Assembly (NCBI GenBank): GCA_933207985.1
Contig: OW240915.1
Location: forward strand, 119,210,945 to 119,274,944
DNA: 64,000 nucleotides
Origin: Pelobates cultripes
Taxonomy: Eukaryota; Chordata; Amphibia; Anura; Pelobatidae
Reading direction: 5' to 3'
Each line of letters starts with the position of its first letter. Within the stretch, counting starts at the first letter, position 1. This document shows positions 8,895 to 19,904 of this stretch, one piece after another. The notes below the pieces were generated by a model that was not told the origin of the DNA, searched no databases, and worked only from the letters and a program-made list of their open reading frames with translations. The translations under genes were made by a program, and so were the position numbers.

Positions 8895-9757
8895 GGAAAT
8901 CGTTGGCGCCTACCACATGGTCAGCGTACGTTAAGGTCTGGAAAACATGGGACGAGACGGTGGTGCAGGTAAGGGGTGAGCGACATCGGGACGGGCACGC
9001 TGCTATGGTTGCTTTGCAGGTTGTTTGCGAGACAGGCATCACCTGCCATGGTTGACAGACACATGTCTGCTTTGGCTTTCTTATTTAAGTTCAATGGGTG
9101 GGAAAACGTCACAAAGCATTTCCTGGTCAGGCAGGCTATTAAAGGTTTCAGGAGAGGGAGGAAGACGCTAGATACGAGGAGGCCATTGTCTTTCGCGACC
9201 TTGAGAAGGTTGGTGGAGGCGCTGCACGAAATTTGCCTCTCGCCATTCAAAGTGGCGTTGTTCGCAGGGGCGTTTGTTTGGGCCTTTTTCGGAGCTTTTA
9301 GGATAGGCGAGCTGGTAAGTGTGAATAAAGCGGGGGTATGAGGGCTGCAGCTCGAGGATGTGGCAATAGGAACTGACAGCGTGCGAATACATCTGGGCAG
9401 ATCCAAAACTGACGTTCTTGGCAAAGGTTGCTCAGTGGTGTCGCTCAACTTACCAGGATCCGAAGTATGCTGGTGGCAAGGGGCGCGGAATATTTAGCCC
9501 TATGCCCGGCAGGTAACGGTTGTTTTTTCTTGCACGCGGATGGTACGGCGCTGTCACGTTTTCAGTTCACCAGGGTTTTCCGGCTGGGATTACAGAGGCT
9601 GGGCTTAGAGCCCATGCAGTTTGGTACTCATTCGTTCCGTATTGGGGCGGCAATGGAAGCAGCGAGGTTGGGTTTGGGAGACGAGAGGATCAAACGGATA
9701 GTGAGATGGGAATCTTTACACTTCAGATCGTACGTGAGACCGGACAGGTTGGTGTGA
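8850..9757 (+). pseudogene. Tyrosine recombinase of the Ngaro-like element, frameshifted
   Basis: The N-terminal SAM-like part (TTWSAYVKVWKTWDETV) is in frame 2 and overlaps the end of RT. The frame then changes near 9000 (MSALAFLFKFNGW, RRPLSFATLRRLVEAL). The first catalytic arginine is in FGAFRIGEL (AGG near 9300). A TGA lies at 9339-9341, and a second shift falls near 9475. The last part has H-x2-R in THSFRIGAAMEAA (His 9629, Arg 9638), the RIVRWES motif, and the tyrosine nucleophile in RSYVRP (TAC 9731-9733). This enzyme joins circular or linear cDNA to the target without integrase-type duplications. All catalytic residues survive, but two frameshifts and one stop prevent expression. The stop after RPDRLV lies at 9755-9757. 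Confidence 0.88.
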
Positions 9758-9819
9758 AATGGGGAAATTATGGTTGGGGAGGTGAGGAAAATCAGCATCA
9801 TGGCACTAACATTTGTTTC

Positions 9820-10437
9820 GTTACAGGTTGGAAAGTATGGTTAATCTGCCACTCGTTTGTATATTGGGCACGGAAGAGAGCCGCAGTTAGAAGACATGGA
9901 ACGCAGCTGGGGTTTCCGCAGGACCGGGTGGCGATATCATGGTTTGGTTTTTCGGGGGTTTAGTTGGCAGTGTTTAAGTAACGTGTTGTTTAGAATGGTG
10001 TCTGGGGGGTCCGCGCCGGATGTAGTAGTGGTTCACAGTGGCGGGAATGATTTAGGGTCTATCCCACAAAGAGAATTGGGAAAAGGGACATGGATCGGCT
10101 CATCGGGCTGGTTCCTGGCGTGGTGGTGGTATGGTCCGAAATGGTGCCCCGTTTAACGTGGCGGCACGCCAGGGATCCAGCTGCGGTGGCCCTATGCAGG
10201 AGTAAGGTGAATAGGGCCATGGCGGTCTTTATTAGGCGTTTGGGCGGTGTCGTAGTGCGGCACCGGGAGTTAGAGGGCATGTTGCCCGGTTACTTTAGGA
10301 GGGATGGTGTACACTTGTCTATTTACTTAATTTGGGTTTTCAGGAAGGCATTAGTCAGGCCCTGTTTGTGTGTGGTGGGGGTCACACATGTCCTTAAGGC
10401 ATCAAGTCATGTGCTATGGCAGAAGAGGGCGTGGTAA
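9820..10437 (+). pseudogene. SGNH-hydrolase-like domain of the Ngaro-like element
   Basis: The conserved blocks occur in order, but across frames. Block I is ICHSFVYWARKRA with serine at 9853. A block II-like ISWFGFSG follows, then VVVHSGGNDLG (block III, GGND at 10040-10051) one frame over, then VVVVWSEMVP and RRDGVHLS (block V, Asp 10303, His 10312) back in the first frame. Shifts lie near 9955 and 10080. Established knowledge: SGNH hydrolases use a Ser near the N-terminus and a C-terminal D-x-x-H. Some vertebrate Ngaro elements carry such a domain; its role in the element is unknown. Here the residue before HS is Cys rather than the more usual Gly. It sits just after the recombinase stop, preceded by a splice-acceptor-like tract. 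Confidence 0.75.
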
Positions 10438-10850
10438 ATTTGGAAGTTGGATGGAATTGGAAATGGACAGGCCAAGGCCTAGGCTGGAGTAGGCCAGATG
10501 GAAGTGAGTGTTGGTAGGTTCAAGCAACTTCGGTGGCTGCGAACCTAGGTTCTACAGTTAACAGTTTGGTATGGGGCCTCTTTGGTGGGCCGGGTGTTAC
10601 AAATAAATGTTATTGGACTGTTAACTATTGTTCAAGTGGTAGGGTCATTGTCATGGGTATTGTGCGGGGGGATAGTACCAGAATGTCAGTGATGACAATG
10701 ACCCTAATATGTTAATTTATATATATTTAATAAGAATTAATAAAGCTGTGGACTTTATACTCCAACAGAATAAAGCGGTGTCCGAGTCTTATTTAATCCG
10801 TATTTAAAATAGCACCTGCCAAATAACGACGGTGCCTATGTCAAGGGGTT
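10438..10850 (+). other. 3' non-coding end of the Ngaro-like element
   Basis: No coding signal is present. Two AATAAA signals occur at 10738-10743 and 10769-10774, each followed by a similar GC(T/G)GTG sequence, forming a short imperfect direct repeat. They are well placed to end the element transcript. A hairpin lies just upstream. The exact right terminus is not determined. Confidence 0.45.
10641..10705 (+). repeat. Inverted repeat hairpin in the Ngaro 3' region
   Basis: AGGGTCATTGTCAT at 10641-10654 pairs perfectly with ATGACAATGACCCT at 10692-10705, leaving a 37-base loop. It could be an RNA structure near the transcript end or a recombinase-related site; which one is not visible. Confidence 0.7.
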
Positions 10851-11066
10851 TAGGAGTTTCCTGGAAGTCATAGTTTTGACCGACCACACGCATGGTCCTA
10901 TGCCCAAAACAATCCATGAAATCAGTGCTAACAGTCGGTCAACTTTGGTGGTCTTTTATAGGTTTCCCTGCAGGGCCCAGGGGTCAAGTCCTGGGGAAAA
11001 AGGTGTGGGAACTCACCCAAGATTCCCGCCTCCCCCCCCACCCCCTTAAAAAATTTTTTTTTTAAA
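10851..11066. other. Unique flank; its right part is duplicated after the gap
   Basis: No gene is visible. The segment from 10982 (GGTCAAGTCCTGGGG) to 11066 recurs almost unchanged at 12632-12718, ahead of the same tandem repeat. A C-run, a T-run and their lengths are the main differences. Confidence 0.8.
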
Positions 11067-11735
11067 TTACACTCCTATGCATATAGTGCAGTGCAGGGTG
11101 TGTATAATGAAGGTAGTGTGTTTGTAGTGAATGCAGAGTATGAATAATAAATGTAGTGTGTTTGCAGTGAGTGCAGTGTGAATAATAATTGTAGTGTATT
11201 TGTAGTGAGTGCAGAGTGTGTATAATGAATGCAGTGTGTTTTTAGTGAGTGCAGAGTGTGTATAATGAATGTAGTGTATTTGTAGTGAGTGCAGTGTGTA
11301 TAACAAATGTAGTGTATTTGTAGTGAGTGCAGTGTGTATAACAAATGTAGTGTATTTGTAGTGAGTGCAGTGTGTATAATAAATGTAGTGTGTTTGTAGT
11401 GAGTGCAGTGTGTATAGTGAATGTAGTGTTTTTGTAGTGAGTGCAGAGTGTGTATAATGAATGCAGAGTGTGTATAGTGAATGTAGTGTGTTTGTAGTAA
11501 GTGCAAATTGTGTATAATGAATTTAGTGTGTTTGTAGTGAGTGCAGAGTGTGTACAATGAATACAGTGTATGTAGTGTGTTTGTAGTGAATGCAGAGTGT
11601 GTATAGTGAATGTAGTGTGTAGTGAGTGCAGAATGTGTATAATGAATGCAGAGTGTGTATAGTGAATGCAGAGGGTGTATAGTGAATGTAGTGTGTTTGT
11701 AGTGAGTGAAGAGTGTGTATAATGAATGCAGCGTG
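11067..11735 (+). repeat. GTAGTG-rich minisatellite, left copy
   Basis: Tandem units of roughly 38-43 bp consist of variants of TTTGTAGTGAGTGCAG followed by TGTGTATAATGAATG. Units alternate between shorter and longer versions. The long minus-strand open frame across it is only the translation of the repeat (His, Thr, Tyr, Leu). Confidence 0.9.
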
Positions 11736-12531
11736 TGCTGGATGATGTGTGTGTGCGCGCTGGATGACGTGTGTGCGCGCGCTGGATGACGTGTGTGCGC
11801 GCGCTGGATGACGTGTGTGTGCGCGCTGGATGACGTGTGTGTGAGTGCTGGATGACGTGTGTGTGAGTGCTGGATGACGTGTGTGTGAGTGCTGGATGAC
11901 GTATGTGTGAGTGCTGGGCAGTGTGTGTGTGTGTGTGTGTGTGTGTGCTGAATGATGTGTGTGTGTGAGTGCTGGATGATGTACATGTGTGAGTGCTGGA
12001 TGATGTGTGTGTGTGTAGTGCTGGATGATGTGTGTGTGTGTGTGAGTGCTGGATGGCGTGTGTGTGAGTGCTGAATGATGTGTGTGTGTGTGCTGAATGA
12101 TGTGTGTGTGTGTGCTGAATGATGTGTGTGTGCTGAATGATGTGTGTGTGAGTGCTGGATGATGTGTGTGTGTGTGAGTGCTGGATGATGTGTGTGTGAG
12201 TGAGTGCTGGATGATGTGTGTGTGAGTGCTGGATGATGTGTGTTTGAGTGCTGGATGATGTGTGTTTGAGTGCTGGATGATGTGTGTTTGAGTGAGTGAT
12301 GGATGATGGGTGTGTGAGTGCTGGATGATGGGTGTGTGTGAGTGCTGGATGATGTGTGTTTGAGTGAGTGATGGGTGTGTGTGTGCTGGATGATGGGTGT
12401 GTGAGTGCTGGATGATGGGTGTGTGAGTGCTGGATGATGGGTGTGTGTGTGCTGGATGATGGGTGTGTGTGAGTGCTGGATGATGGGTGTGTGAGTGCTG
12501 GATGATGGGTGTATGTGTGCTGGATGATGTG
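11736..12531 (+). repeat. TGCTGGATGATGTGTGTG minisatellite, left copy
   Basis: Units of about 20-26 bp consist of GTGCTGGATGA(T/C)G plus a variable GT tract. They grade from GCGC-containing units on the left to GGGTGTGTGAG units on the right. The array runs straight into the assembly gap. Confidence 0.9.
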
Positions 12532-12631
12532 NNNNNNNNNNNNNNNNNNNNNNNNNNNNNNNNNNNNNNNNNNNNNNNNNNNNNNNNNNNNNNNNNNNNN
12601 NNNNNNNNNNNNNNNNNNNNNNNNNNNNNNN
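12532..12631. other. Assembly gap of 100 N
   Basis: Exactly 100 undetermined bases. This is a common placeholder for a gap of unknown size. The sequence after the gap restarts with the same flank seen at 10982. Confidence 0.99.
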
Positions 12632-13673
12632 GGTCAAGTCCTGGGGAAAAAGGTGTGGGAACTCACCCAAGATTCCCGCCTCCCCCCCACCCCCTTAAAA
12701 TTTTTTTTTTTTTTTTAAATTACACTCCTATGCATATAGTGCAGTGCAGGGTGTGTATAATGAAGGTAGTGTGTTTGTAGTGAATGCAGAGTATGAATAA
12801 TAAATGTAGTGTGTTTGCAGTGAGTGCAGTGTGAATAATAATTGTAGTGTATTTGTAGTGAGTGCAGATTGTGTATAATGAATGCAGTGTGTTTTTAGTG
12901 AGTGCGGAGTGTGTATAATGAATGAATGTAGTGTATTTGTAGTGAGTGCAGTGTGTATAACAAATGTAGTGTATTTGTAGTGAGTGCAGTGTGTATAACA
13001 AATGTAGTGTATTTGTAGTGAGTGCAGTGTGTATAATAAATGTAGTGTATTTGTAGTGAGTGCAGTGTGTATAACAAATGTAGTGTATTTGTAGTGAGTG
13101 CAGTGTGTATAATAAATGTAGTGTGTTTGTAGTGAGTGCAGTGTGTATAGTGAATGTAGTGTTTTTGTAGTGAGTGCAGAGTGTGTATAATGAATGCAGA
13201 GTGTGTATAATAAATGTAGTGTGTTTGTAGTGAGTGCAGTGTGTATAGTGAATGTAGTGTTTTTGTAGTGAGTGCAGAGTGTGTATAATGAATGTAGTGT
13301 GTTTGTAGTAAGTGCAAATTGTGTATAATGAATTTAGTGTGTTTGTAGTGAGTGAAGAGTGTGTATAATGAATGCAGTGTGTGTAGTGTGTTTGTAGTGA
13401 ATGCAGAGTGTGTATAGTGAATGTAGTGTGTAGTGAGTGCAGAATGTGTATAATGAATGCAGAGTGTGTATAGTGAATGCAGAGTGTGTATAGTGAATGC
13501 AGAGGGTGTATAGTGAATGTAGTGTGTTTGTAGTGAGTGTATAGTGAATGTAGTGTGTTTGTAGTGAGTGAAGAGTGTGTATAATGAATGCAGCGTGTGC
13601 TGGATGACGTGTGTGTGCGCGCTGGATGACGTGTGTGTGCGCGCTGGATGACGTGTGTGTGCGCGCTGAATGA

Positions 13674-13704
<31 letters not shown>

Positions 13705-14060
13705 AATGATGTGTGTGTGAGTGCTGGATGATGTGTGTGTGTGTGTGTGTGAGTGCTGGATGATGTGTGTGTGTGTGAGTGCTGGATGATGTGTGTTTGA
13801 GTGAGTGATGGATGATGGGTGTGTGAGTGCTGGATGATGGGTGTGTGTGAGTGCTGGATGATGTGTGTTTGAGTGAGTGATGGGTGTGTGTGTGCTGGAT
13901 GATGGGTGTGTGAGTGCTGGATGATGGGTGTGTGAGTGCTGGATGATGGGTGTGTGTGTGCTGGATGATGGGTGTGTGAGTGCTGGATGATGTGCGTGTG
14001 TGTGTGTGTGCTGGATGATGGGTGTGTGAGTGCTGGATGATGGGTGTGTGAGTGCGGGGG
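12632..14060 (+). repeat. Right near-copy of flank plus both minisatellites
   Basis: 12632-12718 repeats the flank of 10982-11066. 12735-13595 repeats the GTAGTG-type array, and 13596-14060 repeats the TGCTGGATGA array. Single-base changes and different unit numbers separate the two copies. Unique sequence follows only on the right of this copy and only on the left of the other, as expected for two overlapping but unmerged contigs. Confidence 0.85.
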
Positions 14061-14186
14061 GGGGGAAGCATTTTTTTACTTTATGTATAATTTGTATTTA
14101 TCCCCCCTCCCTGCTTCTTACCTTGTCAGGGAGGGGGGAGATCGCCTGGTGGTCCGGTGGAGGGAGCCAGCCGCTGCACAGAGGAG

Positions 14187-14313
14187 CCATCACACGCAGT
14201 GTTCCCTCTCCAGCTTTAACTCTCGCGAGACTCGCCTGTGCGGAGCGTTGCCATGGAAACAGCCGCGGGTCTCGCGAGAGTTATAGCTGGAGAGGGAACA
14301 CAGCGTGTGATGG
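14187..14313 (+). repeat. Palindromic repeat with two TCTCGCGAGA sites and an X-box
   Basis: Arms of 44 bases (14187-14230 and 14270-14313) are almost perfectly complementary around a 39-base spacer. Each arm ends at the spacer in TCTCGCGAGA. The spacer carries GTTGCCATGGAAAC (14247-14260), close to the RFX X-box consensus. Established knowledge: TCTCGCGAGA is the core of the motif bound by BANP at CpG-island promoters. Whether this copy is bound is unknown. A related module lies at 24482-24530. Confidence 0.8.
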
Positions 14314-14357
14314 CCCCTCAGTGCAGGTAGCAGGGCCGGTCCTGCAGGATCACTAGC

Positions 14358-14403
14358 GGGAACGGCGTTCCTGCTTTGGAAAAAGTGCAGGAACGCCGTT
14401 CCC
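14358..14403 (+). repeat. GC-rich perfect hairpin
   Basis: GGGAACGGCGTTCCTGC (14358-14374) pairs with GCAGGAACGCCGTTCCC (14387-14403) across a 12-base loop. The arms are themselves partly palindromic. It is probably the core of a short foldback repeat. Confidence 0.75.
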
Positions 14404-14649
14404 ATGCGTTCCTGCAGGACTCGAGCCCTGCTTATGTCTTTTTTCATTGCGTTATATACATTACATACACCAGCTCTAATCCCTGGAATATAAGTGGCTG
14501 CCATAAATCATACTGTAGTAAGATGGGGATGGGCAAACACCAACAGGACACAGGATACTTGCTATGCCAATAATAATATGTCCCTCCCCCCTTGTCCCAT
14601 CGCATATTTTACTAAAGACAATGGAATAAGGTATAAGGGCAAGCGTGGT

Positions 14650-16243
14650 CGACTGTAAGTGAGAAATGTGATTGAGATCAATATCACATGGACTCAAGAT
14701 CTTAATATCTCTTGTGGATGGATGAATGAGCCATGTATGAAGTATTTTGATTATGGAGAAAGGAGTTGGTCCACATTTACCCAACTATTACAGTGCCTGG
14801 GGGATCACCCCAAGAATGCAACTAACAGCATGATGGTAAACATGTCTGGACGGTATACCTTAGCATGTACTGATAATTCAGTAATAAATAATAGACACAC
14901 ATGGTTCGAAAATATAACTAATTTAGAAACAAAACAAAAAAGCCATTATTGACAATCTGATCAGATTACCGGCTACCTGTCAAATTGTATCAACCAAGGC
15001 AGGCGCCACCAGAGTCAGATATAGAATAATATTCCCAGAAATACCTAAATGTTAAAACAGCCCTGGTCCTTAACGTACAACATTACCAAAACAGTCCAGT
15101 TCCTAAAGGGTTAATATGAGTATAATTGAAACCTTGCAAAGATTTACAAATATCACTACCTCCCTGAGTTATACTAGCTGTAGCTTACAGTGTTTTATAT
15201 ATATATATATACATAAATAGTACAACAAAAGGGCCACAGACCAGACTAATCTAGTACATTTAAAAACTAGCACGATCAGAGCCATATTCTAGGAAAAGTT
15301 ACCACGCAATGGTTGGATCCAAGTAAATCCATAAAGACAGAGTTGTAATTATCCTGAATGTGCGGGAGAGTTTACTGTATATGATGTAAAGTGATATGAT
15401 GTGCAGATTCATAGTTTTGCCTGTAATATTTGGACCACTGCTATACGATATCCGGTACTGGACCCCTAAATTTGAAGGAGACCTGATTAATGCTAATAAT
15501 GATACCCATCACAGTACTAATTGCATACAGACCACTGACGGCCTAGTTTGTGGACAAACATTTTAGTATAGAAGAACCTTGCATGCTTAGACACTCCACA
15601 AGCATATGTGAATGGACTGTTGCAAAAGGAGACATGGGAATGTATATGGAATTAAGAGCATTGTATATTTGCATACATTTGCCTTATACCATCACAGGTT
15701 AACATTACAAGAATGTATAATTTAAGAACCCCCTTTGAAGGATGTTTGCAAAATGTGACTATGATCCAGTGGTATAATAAAACTATTACTTTCATCCCTG
15801 AAGCAGAAACCATGATTACGAGAATTTGGAATCCTAAGGCCCTAGAAGTGGCTACCGTCTCTTCAGAAACTGATCGATATAATGAACAACACTTAATTAC
15901 TGAGTCATCTCTTAGATTTTGTCAATATGTCCTTGCATGAAGTAGAAGAACAGGCCATTATAGTATCAAGAAAGCTCGTACACATTGGGCAGATATTGAA
16001 AGCTGACACGGGACACCACTAGTATGATATCTTTACAGGAAGGTCACCATCAGCCAAAAGAGTATTCAAAATAACCCTACACCCACTATTGCTACTATTT
16101 GTCATACTCATTACAGCTTATTGTTCTATGTTTTGCGGGATACAAAGGAATATCAATGGAACCCCCATACCTGCTCATACTCAGATTTCGTCATGTTCAT
16201 ATACTGAAGGGTGCTGGGGGAACAGAGGTAAAGAAATAAAGTA
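14650..16243 (+). pseudogene. Degenerate retroviral env-like remnant
   Basis: Protein-like pieces lie in order on the plus strand: 14659-14952 (cysteine-containing, with several N-x-S/T sites), 15713-15940 (more N-x-S/T sites), 15938-16020, and 16021-16243. The last piece has a hydrophobic segment of about 20 residues (Leu/Ile/Val-rich, DNA about 16080-16130) followed by Cys and basic residues, then a stop near 16243. This matches a surface-to-transmembrane envelope layout with a C-terminal anchor. Many stops and frame changes, including a TAG just before the anchor piece, make it non-functional. I saw no matching gag or pol and no clear LTR in the window. The retroviral group cannot be assigned by eye. 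Confidence 0.5.
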
Positions 16244-17384
16244 AAGTCCCACAATATTGATTAGCAGTATTAGAAATACTCCAGCATGAAGTCTGTGTAT
16301 GAACAAAAGCGTGGATTGTGAAAACATTGATTTAGGTATTAGCAATAGTTGCTCCATTTTGTACCACTGCTAGTTTAGAAGGTAGCCTACGTGCTCATCT
16401 GGCGTGTTAAGAAAGGAATGTGCTAACTGGATGCAGTTTTGTTGACAAAAAATGGAAAACAACGCCTGAATGTCCAATGAGTAACCACCAAATTGTCATG
16501 TGAAACTAGTGATTTATGTTTGTTGCCATAAAGCCTTCTTTCTTTGAAATGCATAACTATGCTGTGCTGAAGCACCAATACAGAATCAATCATCTTCATA
16601 CAGAAAACTTAGTGTCTGTATTATTGATTCTCTGAGCTTGTTACTGCCAATGCCAATTTGGAACCATAAATCATATTGATCTCAGGAGTTCCCTGACAAG
16701 TACTATGCATGGAGTGTAGAGCAGGGTTTCCCAATTCATTTTTCCACTGGAACCCTTTGACACGGTATAGCAACTCTGTGGAACATTCCCCCCAAAAATG
16801 TTGTGCCGCAGTGTAGCACAAACCTTTCAATGAGCAGAGTGTAATCCTCTCTTGTGTGGACGTTGTGAGGATATTTATGGGGTGATAAATATTTTAAAAC
16901 ATTTTTAATAAAAATTAATTTAATAATTTTATTATATCAAAATTTTATATATTGGCACTGTTCCCCTTGATTGATTTAAAGCGAAGAGTTACCTCTTATA
17001 GGCCCAGGAGTACTTTTTATTAAAGAATTTGTGTTTCATACATTAATCACAAACTAATTATAAAAATATAATTTATTGTGACAAATAATTAATAACATTT
17101 AACATGTGTGACAATACTCAGTGAATATTTAGGTATAACATAAGTATACAATATGGCAACAGTTATGACACAATTACAGATATTTCAGTAGCAACAGTTA
17201 TATAAACAGATGCAATTTCAACAAGATTACTACAGATAACTTCAGTTTTGAAATTAGCTAGACATTCCTTAACACAGAACTTTTCACAGCCACAAAACAG
17301 CCATAAAACCTTTTGCTGTCAGTTTAAAACACACTGAGTTAACTCACTTACTGCAGGCTACAATTCTCACAGGAAAAAAACACC
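16244..17384. other. AT-rich sequence with a possible hAT-like repeat edge
   Basis: No gene is recognised. CAGGGTTTCCCAA at about 16723, followed by sequence rich in CCCTTTGACACGG and TGTGGAAC, resembles the end of a hAT-type or similar dispersed repeat, but no second end was found. The remainder is AT-rich and unremarkable. Confidence 0.4.
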
Positions 17385-17780
17385 TTGAAAGGGACACTAT
17401 AGTCACCTGAACAACTTCAGCTTATTGAGGTTGTTCAGGTGAGAACTAAAGCTCCCTGCAGCCTTTCTCATGTAAACACTGTATTTTATGAGAAGGTGTT
17501 TACCTTGGAAGCTAGGAAGACCTCCAGTGGCAGTCACTCAGACAGCCACCAGAGGGACTTCCGAGTTCACTGCTGCCTAACCCGCATTCATTACGTTTGA
17601 CGTCTTCAGCTTGAGTGAATGTATCAAATGTGATAACAGGAGACAGGAGGCACTGTGAACGCTCCTTTGTTTCCTGTAGTAACCTGGAGCCTGTCAGCAA
17701 TCAGAGCATACAGCATCGGCTTGAGCTGACAGGCTAAAGGCAGGAGGATGCAGAGATCTGACTTCAAACACTAAGTTTAC
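17385..17780 (+). mobile_element. T2-type MITE, right end unclear
   Basis: It begins TTGAAAGGGACACTATAG, a one-base decay of the TTAAAGGRR terminus. A hairpin (CACCTGAACAACTTCAG against TTGTTCAGGTG) and later MITE-type segments such as the CCAGTGGCAGTC/AGACAGCCACCAG pair follow. The right end merges into a GTGA-rich microsatellite and is not definable. Confidence 0.6.
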
Positions 17781-17794
17781 TTATTTTAAAAGTG

Positions 17795-18317
17795 AGTGTG
17801 AGAGTGAGTTAGTGTGAGTGAATGAGTGAGAGATCGAGAGAGAGTGCATGTGAGAGAGTGTGTGAGAGAGTGAGTTAGTGTGAGTGTGAGAATGATTAAG
17901 TGAGTGTTAGTGAGTTAGTGTGTGAGTAAGTGCCTGAGAGTGAGTGAGTGTGAGTAAGTGAGTTAGTGGGAGTGAGAGATTGAGAGAGTTAGTGTGTAAG
18001 TGAGAGAGTGAGTGAGAGAGTGAATGTGAGTGAGTTAGTGTGAGTGAGTGAGAGAGTGAGTGTGAGTTAGTGTATAAGAGAGTTAGTGTGAGAGTAAGTT
18101 AGATCCATCCCTCTCTATCTATCCATCCCTCTCTATCCATCCATCCATCCCTATTTATCCATCCCTCTCTATCCATCCCTCTCTATCCATCCCTCCCTCT
18201 CTACCCATTCCTCTCTATCCATCCATCCCTATATCAATCCCTGTCTATCTATCCATCCATCCATCCCTATATATCCATCCCTCTCTATCCATCCATCCCT
18301 ATCCATCCATCCATCCT
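17795..18317 (+). repeat. GTGA-rich then CTATCCATCC microsatellites
   Basis: From 17795 to about 18105 the sequence is imperfect GTGA/GAGT repeats. From 18106 to 18317 it switches abruptly to imperfect CTCTCTATCCATCC repeats. The purine-rich to pyrimidine-rich switch is sharp. Confidence 0.9.
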
Positions 18318-18645
18318 GGAGCCCCAGAGGGAATAGCCGCCCGACCCGTCACCTGCGGGGAGCCAGAGGGGCTGTACCAGGAAAGAGGCCTCATCCTGCA
18401 TGCTCAGGCCGCCAGATGAAGGGGCAGGAGTCACGACAGCAGCCTGCAGACTGGCACGTTGTGCCTGAAGGTACCTGCCATCATCATGAAGGGCATCAAC
18501 CCTAAGAGCAACGAGCACTGCGCCAATATCCATGCTCTAGGCCGTGACAGATACTCAGGAAAGTAAGGGAACAATTCCTAGCTGATTATAAAATGGCAGA
18601 GGGAAGTACAGAACATGTCTCCTATTTATACCCCCTACCTCCCAA
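18318..18645. other. GC-richer unassigned sequence
   Basis: There is no recognisable gene or repeat structure. Base composition is clearly more GC-rich than the surrounding DNA up to about 18540. Confidence 0.4.
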
Positions 18646-18959
<314 letters not shown>

Positions 18960-18967
18960 GCGGTAAG

Positions 18968-19182
<215 letters not shown>

Positions 19183-19904
19183 TTAATTTCTGGCACTTGT
19201 GAATCCAAATGACAAGTAGCTGTCTTCATATTTTCTTTTCTTTGTTTGAGAAGATTGGCTAGCATTGTGTGCTTTTCTTTTTTTTTCTTTAACTTGTCAC
19301 TTGTCTCTGCTATTTGAGGAAAAGTAGATTCAACTATTTTGAACATATTTTCTGGATTTTTTGTTGTATATTCTTTCTCAGTTTTTATAAGTCCCGAACA
19401 GCTAGAAGTAGTAATACTTTTTTTCTCTGAATAGTTCCCTGCTTTAAACAGCTCTCCAAATTCATGGTTGTTTATTGGTAATAAAAACATAACACTTGTA
19501 AAAATACAGACTTTGCCGTCTGGCTATGAACCATGCTGTGTTTTATAAAGCTCTTAGAAAGAAGTTAAGTAAAGCAGGATTTTTGAGTCAGACTTGGAGC
19601 AAAAAGATTTGAACACTTGGAAAAAGATCTCACTACCTGACTGCAAAGGATGCTGTGCTTTACAAAGCTCTTAAAGAAAGATTTTAACGTAAATGCCTCA
19701 GTCTTTTCAAATAGTTTTTATTGAAAGATTTAAAATTATACAATAAAATAAACAATCAATATGAGATAAGTAAAATATTGATACAACAAACAAACAAACA
19801 AACCGTTAACTCCACTAACTCCACTAAAAATATAAAGGAATACTGAGGGGGATAGCTCTGATAAAATACAAAATTGCTTCTTCTTTCCTCGCCGCTCCTC
19901 CCAG
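19183..19904. other. Unassigned sequence upstream of the hAT remnant
   Basis: A lysine-rich minus-strand open stretch (19490-19125) may include transposase leader sequence but shows no clear domain. Near 19700-19800 a run resembling an AT-rich LINE 3' end (TTTTTATTGAAAG on the plus strand) occurs. I would not call a gene. Confidence 0.35.

Larger units (their letters stand above)
5481..10850 (+). mobile_element. Ngaro-like (DIRS order) tyrosine-recombinase retrotransposon, defective
   Basis: Plus-strand order is RS-rich gag, zinc-finger gag end, RT-RNase H of DIRS type, tyrosine recombinase, SGNH-hydrolase-like domain, 3' hairpin and polyadenylation signals. There is no integrase and no DNA methyltransferase domain. 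The hydrolase and the missing methyltransferase favour Ngaro over DIRS1. Its 5' end is interrupted at 5481 by the Gmr1-like LTR, so its left terminal repeat is probably outside the window. The right end is placed only roughly; the split direct repeats expected for Ngaro were not found. Several frameshifts and stops disable it. The codon-rich G+C bias contrasts with the AT-rich host DNA further right. Confidence 0.85.

Noticed and set aside
8969..9019. Intron with GTAAGG donor and TTTGCAG acceptor in the tracked recombinase
   Set aside because: It is only 51 bases long and removing it does not bring the downstream recombinase frame into register.
11067..14060. CRISPR-like array
   Set aside because: Units are contiguous minisatellite repeats without unique spacers, in vertebrate-type DNA.
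11075..14071. Long minus-strand open frames rich in His, Thr, Ser and Tyr
   Set aside because: They are translations of the GT-rich tandem repeats, one runs through the N gap, and there is no start context or domain.
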